Below, piece after piece: positions 1 through 8,500 of a stretch of 39,155 bases of DNA (positions are counted from its first letter, which is position 1; each line of letters opens with the position of its first letter). The translations under genes were made by a program, and so were the position numbers. The DNA is from an uncultured Eubacterium sp. (GTDB lineage: Bacteria; Bacillota; Clostridia; Lachnospirales; Lachnospiraceae). Under the pieces are notes generated by a model that had not been told where the DNA came from, ran no database searches, and saw nothing but the letters and a program-made list of their open reading frames with translations. The DNA lies in NCBI GenBank assembly GCA_904420085.1, contig CAJFUA010000024.1, positions 1 to 39,155 of the forward strand, given 5' to 3'.

Positions 1-154
1 GACAGCAATACTATAATTCCCAGAAGGAAGCCGCATAGGATACAAAATCCTTGAGGAAAATGTGTCAACTAATCTTGACAAAATCATGTTAAGTTTTCAA
101 GGTACAAATTTATATCAAAGGTCAATAACCTTTTGACACCCTAATCTATTATAG

Positions 155-181
155 AAAAAAAGAGCGGTCCTTAAACCACTC
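155..181 (-). terminator. Rho-independent terminator after the AlbA_2 gene
   Basis: On the minus strand a stem GAGTGGT/ACCGCTC (one G-U pair, six-base loop, 162-181) is followed by seven T. It lies about 420 bases beyond the stop codon of the ATP-binding-protein gene, so that transcript would have a long 3' untranslated part carrying the 11-bp repeats and the possible pseudoknot. Confidence 0.65.
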
Positions 182-302
182 GTTCTCAACTGTATTTTTA
201 TTTAATTTTCTGTTCTTGCATTTTGCGCTGAAAGAGTTTTTGCAAAATACGCATTTTCAGATACAAATATCTGTTTTATTGCCAAATGGTAATCACACGA
301 TA

Positions 303-359
303 CTCATTTTGTACGCACAAACGCCAATTCTTGTTGGTGAAAATGAGCCGCTTGTGCGT
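303..359. other. Possible H-type pseudoknot in the gene-free left flank
   Basis: Two perfect 8-bp pairings interleave: CTCATTTT (303-310) with AAAATGAG (340-347), and ACGCACAA (313-320) with TTGTGCGT (352-359). The order arm1-arm2-arm1'-arm2' is the pseudoknot topology and works on either strand. It lies between the stop codon at 602 and the terminator at 155-181, so it would be in the 3' part of the minus-strand transcript. No known RNA family was recognised. The rest of 1-452 holds no gene that I can support; the first 36 bases may be the end of something outside the window. Confidence 0.35.
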
Positions 360-452
360 TCACGACGCTTCATTTGAAATGAATATGCAAAGGGCAATTT
401 TAGATTTTGAACATTGCCAAACTTCTTGAAACGCAATACGTATGACTTCTAT

Positions 453-560
453 ACTTGCATGTTACTTGTATGATACCTGCATACACTTGAACACACTTGC
501 ACACTACTTGCACACTACTTGCACACTACTTGCACACCACTTGCACACCACTTGTATATA
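453..560. repeat. Ten tandem 11-bp repeats, consensus ACTTGCACACT
   Basis: Units start at 453, 464, 475, 485, 495, 506, 517, 528, 539 and 550. Two units have 10 bases and the rest 11. The middle ones (495-549) are nearly identical, ACTTGCACACT or ACTTGCACACC, and the outer ones degenerate. The block starts about 40 bases downstream of the minus-strand stop codon at 602. On the minus strand the GTGTGCAAGTA form brings TAG into every frame, so it is not coding now. The period is about one helical turn. No replication gene is nearby to make these iterons. Confidence 0.85.
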
Positions 561-601
561 CTCAATCTACAAACTATAACCTAATCCTAAATTTTATAGT
601 A

Positions 602-2074
602 TTACCGTTTTGTATGTTTCACATATTTCTGTTTTGAACTTTGTGGTTTTTCTGGTATTGTCATATCTACAACCCCTGCTTCTATCAACGGGGTAAGAAT
701 ATTCTTTCTGAAATAATCTCTTGACTTATATCCACAAAATTCTTGTACTTCTTTTCTTGCCCTCGGCACGCTTAAAAATTCCATTAATCTTTCATACTCT
801 TTTATATCCAAACCTATTGACACAAACGAATGCTTTAATTCCTCATTTTCTGATTGTTTCTTTTCCAGAACCTCATCTATATCAACCTGCTTAGCATCAT
901 TATGCACTTTTCTGAACATCGTAACCTTAATTCCGTCACCAAATTCTTCAAATAACGGCTCCGGAAGACCATATTCGGCGCTCCTATTATATAATCTCGG
1001 AATTCCAGTTCCCCAAGCCTCAATAATATGCATATAGTGAAATGCTTCTGCAATTGCTTCATTTCTGCATCTGGACTTACCCTTTTTTACTGTAGCTATA
1101 TCAAGACCTCCGTATAACATTCCCGGTGACAATACTTCAATCCTATCATCAAATATGCAAACCTGTACACAAGCTTCATCAAGATAACTTCTATGCACTA
1201 CCGCATTTGCAACCATCTCTCTAACAGCCTTGGTAGGTAATTCATATTCCTCGCTTCTATATACGCCATTTATTTCTGCACCCATATTTATATGTCTTAA
1301 AATGAAATGATACGCATCATCCACCTGTTCATAAATTGGACCTGAAAATTCTTTTTGATCAATAAAAACATCTCTTGTTGTTCCTTTGAATAAGGCACAT
1401 TGAACTTTTGCGTTTCTGTTCTTGTTATCTGTCATAAGGTCAAATGCATTAGTCACACTAAACTTTTTCCCCGTCTTGCTAAGCACTCCAAAATCTTCCA
1501 GTTTTTCGAGTGTCATCTCCTTTACTTCTGCTTTTTCGTCATCAGTTTTACACGCTTCGAGTGCGATCCTTTTCATTTCTTTACACAGATGCAATGCCTT
1601 TTCCTCATTATATTCTTTACCAATACATAACATCTTATCATATGACATATTCTGCCCTTCTATTTCCAATTCCTTCAATCGTCTCGCATCCGCCGGTCTG
1701 CTGGTTCCATTTATTCGGATATAAGAAGTTGTTTCCTTGCCTTTGCTTGCAATATAATATGGTCTAAATTTACCTGGTACAATCTCAACTTCGAGTACCG
1801 TTTTCCCCTCCAACGTACTCATTGTAATATCTGGGTCTATTTGTGGTGTACACGCATCTGAAATCATGTTAGATATATTATCTGATAACTTGAATGGGTT
1901 CTGCTCTCCAATACCGTAAACAATGTTAGTTTCATCTTCAATACCAATAATCACCTTTCCACCAGATGTATTAGAAAAAGCGATAATATCCTTAAGAAAT
2001 TTCTCATGATTACTCGGTATTTCTCTTTTGAATTCTATATTTTTATCTTCACCAAAAAATTCTTTTTCTACCAT
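602..2074 (-). CDS. AlbA_2 domain ATP-binding protein (RecG-like/GHKL C-terminal domain)
   Basis: A 490-residue protein. The N-terminal ~120 residues match the AlbA_2 (Schlafen-like, putative nucleic-acid-binding) domain, with the typical ..EFKRE.. start and the IIAFSNTSGGKVIIGIED segment. Residues ~275-385 resemble the GHKL ATPase-like domain annotated as a RecG-like C-terminal domain: an N-box-like stretch (REMVANAVVHRSY), a SPG turn and a GTGI motif. Residues ~430-490 look like a winged helix with the family's usual EKPQSSKQKY ending. Such genes are widespread in Firmicutes and often sit on islands; regulatory or phage-defence roles have been suggested, but the biochemical role is unsettled. 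The ATG at 2074 follows GGAAAGG; a possible -10 (TATACT, 2097-2102) has no clear -35. The family is convincing; the function is not assigned. Confidence 0.85.
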   Translation of the reverse strand: MVEKEFFGEDKNIEFKREIPSNHEKFLKDIIAFSNTSGGKVIIGIEDETNIVYGIGEQNPFKLSDNISNMISDACTPQIDPDITMSTLEGKTVLEVEIVPGKFRPYYIASKGKETTSYIRINGTSRPADARRLKELEIEGQNMSYDKMLCIGKEYNEEKALHLCKEMKRIALEACKTDDEKAEVKEMTLEKLEDFGVLSKTGKKFSVTNAFDLMTDNKNRNAKVQCALFKGTTRDVFIDQKEFSGPIYEQVDDAYHFILRHINMGAEINGVYRSEEYELPTKAVREMVANAVVHRSYLDEACVQVCIFDDRIEVLSPGMLYGGLDIATVKKGKSRCRNEAIAEAFHYMHIIEAWGTGIPRLYNRSAEYGLPEPLFEEFGDGIKVTMFRKVHNDAKQVDIDEVLEKKQSENEELKHSFVSIGLDIKEYERLMEFLSVPRARKEVQEFCGYKSRDYFRKNILTPLIEAGVVDMTIPEKPQSSKQKYVKHTKR

Positions 2075-2125
2075 ATATCTACCTTTCCTTTATATAAGTA
2101 TATCTAAAGGATACAAAATGGAACT

Positions 2126-2164
2126 TTAAATTAAATCTATAAATTCCTTCTTGTATGTTTCCAT
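2126..2164 (-). pseudogene. Truncated gene start, possible pyrE (orotate phosphoribosyltransferase) remnant
   Basis: An ATG at 2162-2164, preceded by AAAGGAG at good spacing, opens a frame reading METYKKEFIDLI and then stops, six bases before the 12-mer at 2108-2119. A full promoter lies upstream (2273-2301). Clostridial PyrE proteins commonly begin M-E-x-Y-K-K/Q-E/D-F-I-E-F, which this matches over about nine residues. The pyr operon at 30473-34436 lacks pyrE after pyrD, where Lachnospiraceae often carry it. The pyrE identity is inference from a very short match; that a gene start is truncated here is better supported. Confidence 0.4.
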
Positions 2165-2301
2165 TTTACAAATCTCCTTTATTTACAGGCGTTTCTGCCC
2201 TTTTCCGTTTTGTGCCTTACGCCTCTTTTCCAACTATAAAACACTCGGAAAAGAACCACAGAAATATATTTTATCTTACCATGAAAAGCCGTCTTTCACA
2301 A
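2165..2301 (-). promoter_or_regulatory. Promoter and structured leader of the truncated gene
   Basis: On the minus strand TTGTGA (2296-2301), a 17-base spacer and TAAGAT (2273-2278) with an extended TGG form a good promoter. The ~105-base leader contains CTTTTCC, which can pair with either of two downstream GGAAAAG copies, and a separate AGGCGT/ACGCCT stem ending just before the ribosome site. Two alternative pairings suggest an attenuator-like leader. I do not recognise a known riboswitch class or a PyrR binding loop. Confidence 0.45.
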
Positions 2302-2393
2302 TCCGTTAGCGATACGTATTTCATTTATATAGGTATTTCATTTAACATAAAAATGTATATTTCATTTGCAATTACCTTTTAACATTTTTTTGC

Positions 2394-2758
2394 TTTACAT
2401 ATAACAATTATGCTTCCTCGCATTTTCCCATGTATTTTCAATCTTCCCTTCTACATCATCATATCAATTTACATATATATGTTCTCATATTTTTATCACA
2501 GATATGTAATTTATTTTCATTCACCTTAAATTTCAAAACCTTTTACATATAGATTCTCCCTCTAGCAGGCAAAAATATATGTAACTTCTTCTCATTTATC
2601 ATGAATCTTAAAAGATTTTTACATATATATTTGGCAATCTGATAAGAAAATATATGTAATCTATTTTCACTCACCATAAATCTCAAGAACCTTTACATTG
2701 AAATTTCGTAATTTGAGCAAGAAATATATGTAATCCATTCTCGGTTCTCTGGAATTTT
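2394..2758. repeat. Periodic 74-76 bp array of dyad repeats with variable segments
   Basis: TTTACATATA starts at 2394, 2468, 2542 and 2618, with a variant TTTACATTGA at 2692. The inverted box (T/G)ATATGTAA lies at 2501, 2576, 2651 and 2725, with a degenerate copy near 2427. Between each inverted box and the next TTTACATATA is a conserved ~33-base linker (TTTTCA-TCACC-TAAAT-TCAA-AACC, clearest at 2510-2541 and 2660-2691). Each repeat is therefore ~51 bp with inverted ends, separated by variable segments of 23-24 bp (2478-2500, 2552-2575, 2628-2650, 2702-2724). No cas gene is present. Together with the leader at 2165-2301 this fills the gene-free stretch 2075-2818. Confidence 0.8.
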
Positions 2759-2811
2759 CAAAAAAATAAAAACGCCCATGCACCTGCAGCAGCCAGTGCA
2801 TGAACGTTTTT
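2759..2811 (-). terminator. Rho-independent terminator of the 5537-9001/2819-5533 unit
   Basis: On the minus strand the stem AAAAACG..CATGCAC pairs with GTGCATG..CGTTTTT (2768-2811), with a 2x2 internal loop and a GC-containing loop, followed by an ATTTTTTTG tract. It lies seven bases after the stop codon of the GH5 gene and closes that transcription unit. Confidence 0.85.
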
Positions 2812-2818
2812 CAATTAA

Positions 2819-5533
2819 TTATTTTCTAATTACCTTTTTCCGTTTGCTCCATGGTCCGTAAACTCTCTTTCCTTTATAAACGGAATATGCCCGGACTTTG
2901 ATATAGTATTTCTTTTTCCTTACTCTCTTGATTGTGTACTTCAGTTTCTTGGTAATTCTGCTTTTACTCTTTTTAAATTTCTTGGAAACAGAATACCTGA
3001 TCTGATATCCTTTTGCCCCTTTTACCTTTCTGTATTTCAACAATATTTTGTTGTTACGGCATTTGGCTTTTTTTATTTTAACCTTTTGTAGTTTTTTCTT
3101 AGAGGTTATCTTTTTCCTGTTCTCAAAAGTATTTTTCTCGACTTTAGGATTGGAAACTGTAGTGTTTTTCGGTGCGTCTGTCATCCCTGTCGTTTCGTTA
3201 CCAGATAAGGATTCCGGCGTGGTGGTCTGACAGATGGTCTCTGTAATTTCCGGCGCAGTTGTCTGCTGCGCCTCTGTAGTCTCCGGTATTGTGACCTGCT
3301 CCTCTGTGGTTTCTCCGCTTTCTCCTTCTTTGGATAACTGAATATAATCCAGATTTGCCGAGGATGAATTACTGAAATCTCTGTCGTATACCGTAAAGTA
3401 ATTTCCTTCACTGTTCGAATTATCCACAATCGGACCGCTGACTGCTATGGTATTGGCGCCTTCATACAAAAATATTTTCGTAGATATCTGTCCTGTAACA
3501 TTCCAGCCTCCTGTGGCAGGCGCCACATTTCCCATCGTTCCAATTTCATCATCAAACACTTTCCAACTTCCGTTATTCAAGCGATACATAAATTCTGCCT
3601 GTTTTGGACAGCAGTAGGATAAAATCATTCGGTATTCGCCTTCCTCCGGCGCATTGACAGTCCACTGAATATATTTTCGCTCATTGTCAATCCACTCATT
3701 CCCTACGCCTACCACAGCCTGACCGGAACAATCCACATAATATTCTCCCGATTCTATCGAATTTCCGTTCAATTCCTGTGCTGCTTCCGCCTCATGAATT
3801 CCAATTGCCGCCGGATAAACCGACGGGTCTATGGTGATTTCCGGTTCAACTTCTTCCAGTTCAAAATAATCCAAAATAATCCATGAACCTTCTACATCCA
3901 CAGAACCACTCAGACAAATGATATTTTCTCCTCTGTTCAGCCTGATATCCATGGTGGTAACATCCACATCATCCCATGCTTCCGTGGCATTTACCTCCTG
4001 ATAGCACCATGCTTCCTCATTTACTTTTACTGCAAACTTCGTATCTGTGGTGGTTGCATATCCTATCTTTAATTTATACTTTCCTGAACTGCTCATATTC
4101 ACGGAAAATTGAATATACTTTGCATTGTCCATGTCCGAGGAAGAATTATCATTCATGGCTTCCATATATCCGTCATTGGAAAAACGGCTGCCAAAATTCG
4201 TTGTGACCGTGGCAACAGAACCGCCATTGACTTTTTCATCATACAGTTCTGCCTCATATCTTCCACATCCTCCCGATTTTCTAAGAGACGGTTTATTGAA
4301 ATATTCTTTTAGAATATTATATAGCGTTTCGTTTTTACTGCATTCTCCTGCCTTTGACCATTTATCATAAATCGTACTGTAAGAATCATTTTCAATATCT
4401 GCCTCACTGCCGGTGTGGTTGAAAATTCCCCATGAACTGTCTTTATAGGTGGTTTTATAAGTCCATGTGGTATAACTGATTCCATAATCATTCAGCCGCT
4501 GCAGGCAGGCTCTCCACGAACCATAGTTGGAAAAGAAAGAAGTCTCTCCAATATAAGACGGAACATTATAGTCTGCTTTATCAATATTGTTTAATTTTTT
4601 GTTAATGGACGCCAACTGATCTTCTGCTGATATCTGACTGTCATAATTATAACAGTGGTATTCATACATAATATTTTCCCACTGATACTCTGTAGGATTT
4701 GGAAGTCCGGAAGGCTCCCATGTGGCTTCCATGATAATCATATGTTCCGGGTCCACTTCCCTGATTGCATCATAAGCTTTATCATAAAAATCCCATACGG
4801 TGCGGGTAGTAAACGGAATGTTTTCCGATGTATAAGGCTCATTTAACAAATCATATCCAACGACAACCGGATTGCCTTTATAATGTTTTGCTATTTCTAC
4901 CCACAGCCCGAGTGCTGTCCGCTGGTTGTTCTCTGCATTGTCTCCTTGAAAGAAACTGACACCCTGGGTTGTATCTCCGGAATGGTCTCTCCCGTTCTGG
5001 GAACCCGGCACGCCGTGCATATCCAATATGACATACATCCCCCGTTTTCCTGCTTCCTCCACAAACCAGTCGATTCGGTCAAAGGCATCTTCTTTCATCT
5101 GATTGTTGTCATCCAGAAAATTTTTGTACCAGAAAGGCAGTCTGATTACATTCATCCCCAGATCTTTGCAGTTATCAAAATCCGACTCCTGCCAGTATTT
5201 GTCTTCATACAAATCCAGCAATGTCTGATAATTATCAGGAAACCGTTCTTTTAATTTATCAATAATCTGTACCTGACAGCCTACATTATCGGTCTCTTTG
5301 GTCAGTGTCATCCACAGTTCCTGTAAGAGCCAACCTCCTGCATTTGTTCCCTTCAGAACCACTTCTTCTCCGGATATTGTCTTTAATTTTTTCCCTTCTG
5401 CCTTAATAAAATCTTTCTCTGTTATCTGTAAATTGTCATTTGCCAGAGCAGAATTCTGCTCTGGCAAAATCATTGTGCTTATCAAAGATACTATTAAAAC
5501 AAAACTGATAATTGCTTTATTCCAATGTTTCAT
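2819..5533 (-). CDS. Secreted GH5 glycoside hydrolase with two CBM6/35-like modules and basic FnIII-like C-terminus
   Basis: 904 residues. A signal peptide (1-32) is followed by a GH5 catalytic domain (~40-415). The acid/base is probably Glu232 in LLNEPY and the nucleophile Glu330 in YIGETSFF. The DMHGVPGSQNGRDHSG stretch recalls the HGAPGSQNG.DNSG signature of exo-beta-1,3-glucanase-type GH5 (GH5_9), so a beta-glucan substrate is inferred. Two carbohydrate-binding modules with EAE starts follow (~425-560 and ~578-737), then a Thr/Glu-rich linker and a Lys-rich FnIII-like domain (~815-904), probably for wall retention. The start lies three bases after the stop of the upstream gene with only a weak ribosome site, so translation is probably coupled. 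It is a paralogue of the GH5 genes at 9098 and 28266. GH5 is sure, exact specificity is not. Confidence 0.9.
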   Translation of the reverse strand: MKHWNKAIISFVLIVSLISTMILPEQNSALANDNLQITEKDFIKAEGKKLKTISGEEVVLKGTNAGGWLLQELWMTLTKETDNVGCQVQIIDKLKERFPDNYQTLLDLYEDKYWQESDFDNCKDLGMNVIRLPFWYKNFLDDNNQMKEDAFDRIDWFVEEAGKRGMYVILDMHGVPGSQNGRDHSGDTTQGVSFFQGDNAENNQRTALGLWVEIAKHYKGNPVVVGYDLLNEPYTSENIPFTTRTVWDFYDKAYDAIREVDPEHMIIMEATWEPSGLPNPTEYQWENIMYEYHCYNYDSQISAEDQLASINKKLNNIDKADYNVPSYIGETSFFSNYGSWRACLQRLNDYGISYTTWTYKTTYKDSSWGIFNHTGSEADIENDSYSTIYDKWSKAGECSKNETLYNILKEYFNKPSLRKSGGCGRYEAELYDEKVNGGSVATVTTNFGSRFSNDGYMEAMNDNSSSDMDNAKYIQFSVNMSSSGKYKLKIGYATTTDTKFAVKVNEEAWCYQEVNATEAWDDVDVTTMDIRLNRGENIICLSGSVDVEGSWIILDYFELEEVEPEITIDPSVYPAAIGIHEAEAAQELNGNSIESGEYYVDCSGQAVVGVGNEWIDNERKYIQWTVNAPEEGEYRMILSYCCPKQAEFMYRLNNGSWKVFDDEIGTMGNVAPATGGWNVTGQISTKIFLYEGANTIAVSGPIVDNSNSEGNYFTVYDRDFSNSSSANLDYIQLSKEGESGETTEEQVTIPETTEAQQTTAPEITETICQTTTPESLSGNETTGMTDAPKNTTVSNPKVEKNTFENRKKITSKKKLQKVKIKKAKCRNNKILLKYRKVKGAKGYQIRYSVSKKFKKSKSRITKKLKYTIKRVRKKKYYIKVRAYSVYKGKRVYGPWSKRKKVIRK

Positions 5534-5536
5534 ATC

Positions 5537-8500
5537 TTACTTTTTTACCTTTACTCTCTTTGGCTTAGACCATACTTTCAGACCTTTCACTCTGGCTCTG
5601 ATATATAATCTCTTCTTTCCCGCCAGTTTCTTACTCTTAATTGTAACCTTTACTTTTTTTACGGTCTTTCGGATCAGTATCTTTTTAAATTTCTTCGTTG
5701 TCGAAATCTGAATCTGGTATTTTTTCGCTTTCTTTACTTTTTTCAAAGTAAGTTTTATTTTCTTCGCTGAACGCTTTTTCGGCCAGATTTTTTTCACCTG
5801 CGTGTTTTGCACTTTGGTCGTCTTCGGTGCTTTCGTTGTATCAACTGCATTCTTTGAGGTGGTCGGAACCGCTCCGGCTGTGGTCGTCTGCTGTGGTGCC
5901 GTTGATTCCTGTGGTGTTTTATCAGATGTTGTTTCATCTGATGTGCTTACCTCGGAACTGGTCTCCTCTGAGGAACTTGTTTCTGATGTGATTTCTTCTG
6001 ATGATGTCTCGTCCGGCTCGTCTGTTTCTTTTACCAGAGAAATATCCACTCTGTCTACACAGGCATAACCGCCGTTGGTGGTTCCCATCACATCAATGAT
6101 ATTCTCCCCGGCATTTAACTCTGCATCAAAGGCCGTATTGACAGCCACTTTCGCCCAATCGCCGGTATCCTGTATTGTGACTTTCTGCCACGTTCCACCG
6201 TTGACTCTCATACATGTTTCTGTACCGTCCACAGCGCTTGTAGCCAGTCTCAGTGTATAAATTCCTTTTGTCCACGCTTTTACCGGAACAGATACATAAC
6301 TTACATTGGAGCCGTCCTCTGCCGGTGCTTCACCGTTTAAGTTGGTATTTAATCCTTCCACATATCCGTTGTCTGAAAACTTGCTTGCCCATGTGGTAAT
6401 CTGAACTGCCTTTCCTGATGTGCCGTGGATTTCACCGTCTTCTACCTCAAAATGACTGAGTGGAAGCGGATTGTCCACTCCCAGCATCTGGGAGAGCTGT
6501 GCACTGATTAATTCAGACAGATACCGGTGTTCTTCTGCATTCGGATGTCCGCTCTGTCCGTTTACCAAATCCGGAAATGTGACAAAGGCAATATCTTCAT
6601 CGCCGGTCTCCTCTTTGTATTTCTCAATGTTCTGCTTATATAATTCTATAACTTCGTAATTAATATAAGTTCCGTCGTAGTTGTTCGGATAGTTTCCGTA
6701 GGACATGATGATCTTTGCATTTGGATATGTATCTCTCAATTCTTTAATGAACGCCATCATATGTACAAAAACTTCTTCTCTGGAATATCCGTTCTTTAAT
6801 GCGCTCTCGCCGAAATCGTTATTGAAATTGGTAATAATCACATCCGGTACATATGATGCCGGATCATATGCCGTTTCCTTATCCCTAAACCATGACTGGT
6901 ATTTGTATAAATCTTTTAACTGGTTATCCTGAGAGAATTTCCATCCGTCCTCTCCAAGCGTTCCCTGTGTGCATCCTCTTCCCGATACGGAAATCTGCTG
7001 CCATGTAGCATTATAAGCCCGGCTGACTACGGACGGAAATGCCAGATATCCGTCTTCATTTCCCGTCTCGGAATCCATCTGATTTCCACATGTACTGGAA
7101 GCACCCACAACAAGGAATTTATAATCATAATCCATCGGTGTCAGCACGGCATCTTCATCATAAATCATGTAATTCAACTGCGCCAGTCCAGTCATGGCTT
7201 CTTTTGTTTTGTAAACCTTAATGGTATGGTTTCCTTCCGGCAGTTCCTCTGCCAAAATGATTCCTCCGGTTTTGGAATTATGTTTCACATAAGAAACCTG
7301 TCCGTCTACGTCTACAACAAAGGTTTCCGTTGCGGTGGTTGTAATGTTTGCTTTTACCAGTCCGCCGCCATGATAATGAAATTCAAATCCGGAGCCTGTG
7401 TAATCAAAGGTAATCGCATCACCGTTTACCATATTCCGTCCGCGAAATGAAATCAGATTCTCCTGCTGCAATTCAACACCGGTTTTCTTAATCTGACCCT
7501 CCTCCGGCTCATCACTTTCCGGAATTTCTTTCGGATCCGTCGTCATTTCTTCTGTTGTTTTTTCCATATCAAATCTATCCAAAATAATCCATCCCGAATC
7601 CACGGAACCCGTAACATAAATGGTGTTTTCTCCGGCGTTCAGGTGTATTACCACATCTCTGTTTCCGACTGTTGCCCAATTATCTGTCGACTCCACATGA
7701 ATTATCTGCCACGCATCACTGTTGGTTCGCACACCGATTTTTGTATCATCACTGGTAGTTGCATATGCGATATGCATCTTATAGTTGCCTTCCTCCTCTG
7801 CAATCACTCTGTAACTTAAATATTTTTCCAGTTTATTCATGTCACCGTTTAGATTGCCGTTCATCTCCTCTACATATGCTCCACCGGAGAATGCCGGATT
7901 TGTATTAACCGTTCCGTTTACAATAAATTCTGCATCTTCTGCCTCTACGCTGCCCACTGCCGGTGTCGGCTCATATGCCGGTTCTTCCGTTGTTGTTTCA
8001 TTCTGTATTTTTTTCAGTTCAAAATAATCTAAATTAATCCATTCCCAATTCATGCCCTGATAATAGATGTTGCAGGCTCCGGTCACATCGATGGTATTCA
8101 CGCCTTCTGTCAATTCTACTTTCAGCGTAATGGTTCCTGCCACATTCCATGCAGTCACAGGCGCTTCTGTGGAAATCCACTCGCCGTTATTAATTCTTAC
8201 ATCAATATTACATGGATGATTTTCTTCTCCGCCTGCATAACCGATAGTCATTTGATAGGTTCCTGCCTCTGTGGCATTAACTTTTGTGGTGCAGTATGCC
8301 CTTCCATTATTCGGCCATGTATTCATATTTCCCACATACTTTCCACCGGAAAAATTTTCATTTTCACTGATGGATGCCGGATTATCTGCGGAACCCTGCG
8401 TAAATGAGATAGCATTCTCTGCTTCATGTCTTCCCTCGGCAGCCGGATACAGAGCCGGATCTTCCGTGGTAACTTCCACATTTTCTTCTGTAATTTCAAT

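Larger units (their letters stand above)
37..2119. mobile_element. Possible insertion unit bounded by 12-bp direct repeats
   Basis: The 12-mer AGGATACAAAAT occurs exactly at 37-48 and again at 2108-2119, just outside a block that holds one ATP-binding-protein gene, its 3' repeats and its terminator. Immediately beyond the right copy a gene start with a good promoter and ribosome site is cut off after 12 codons. These facts fit a roughly 2-kb unit that inserted or recombined here, with the 12-mer as target duplication or crossover core. No transposase or integrase is encoded inside and no terminal inverted repeats were seen, so mobility is inference. A chance match of AT-rich DNA remains possible. 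Confidence 0.3.

Noticed and set aside
453-560. Iterons of a plasmid or phage origin
   Set aside because: No replication initiator gene or AT-rich unwinding region with DnaA boxes is seen next to the repeats.
2155-2382. 75-codon plus-strand open frame in the left intergenic region
   Set aside because: It has no ribosome site and lies opposite the promoter, leader and ribosome site of the truncated minus-strand gene; it shows no protein-like features.
2394-2758. True CRISPR array
   Set aside because: The repeats are about 51 bp, diverge strongly between copies, and no cas gene is in the window; only the layout resembles CRISPR.
5802-6068. Plus-strand open frame opposite the Ser/Thr/Glu linker of the CE2-like protein
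   Set aside because: It is the low-complexity complement of a real linker in a well-supported gene, with no ribosome site.
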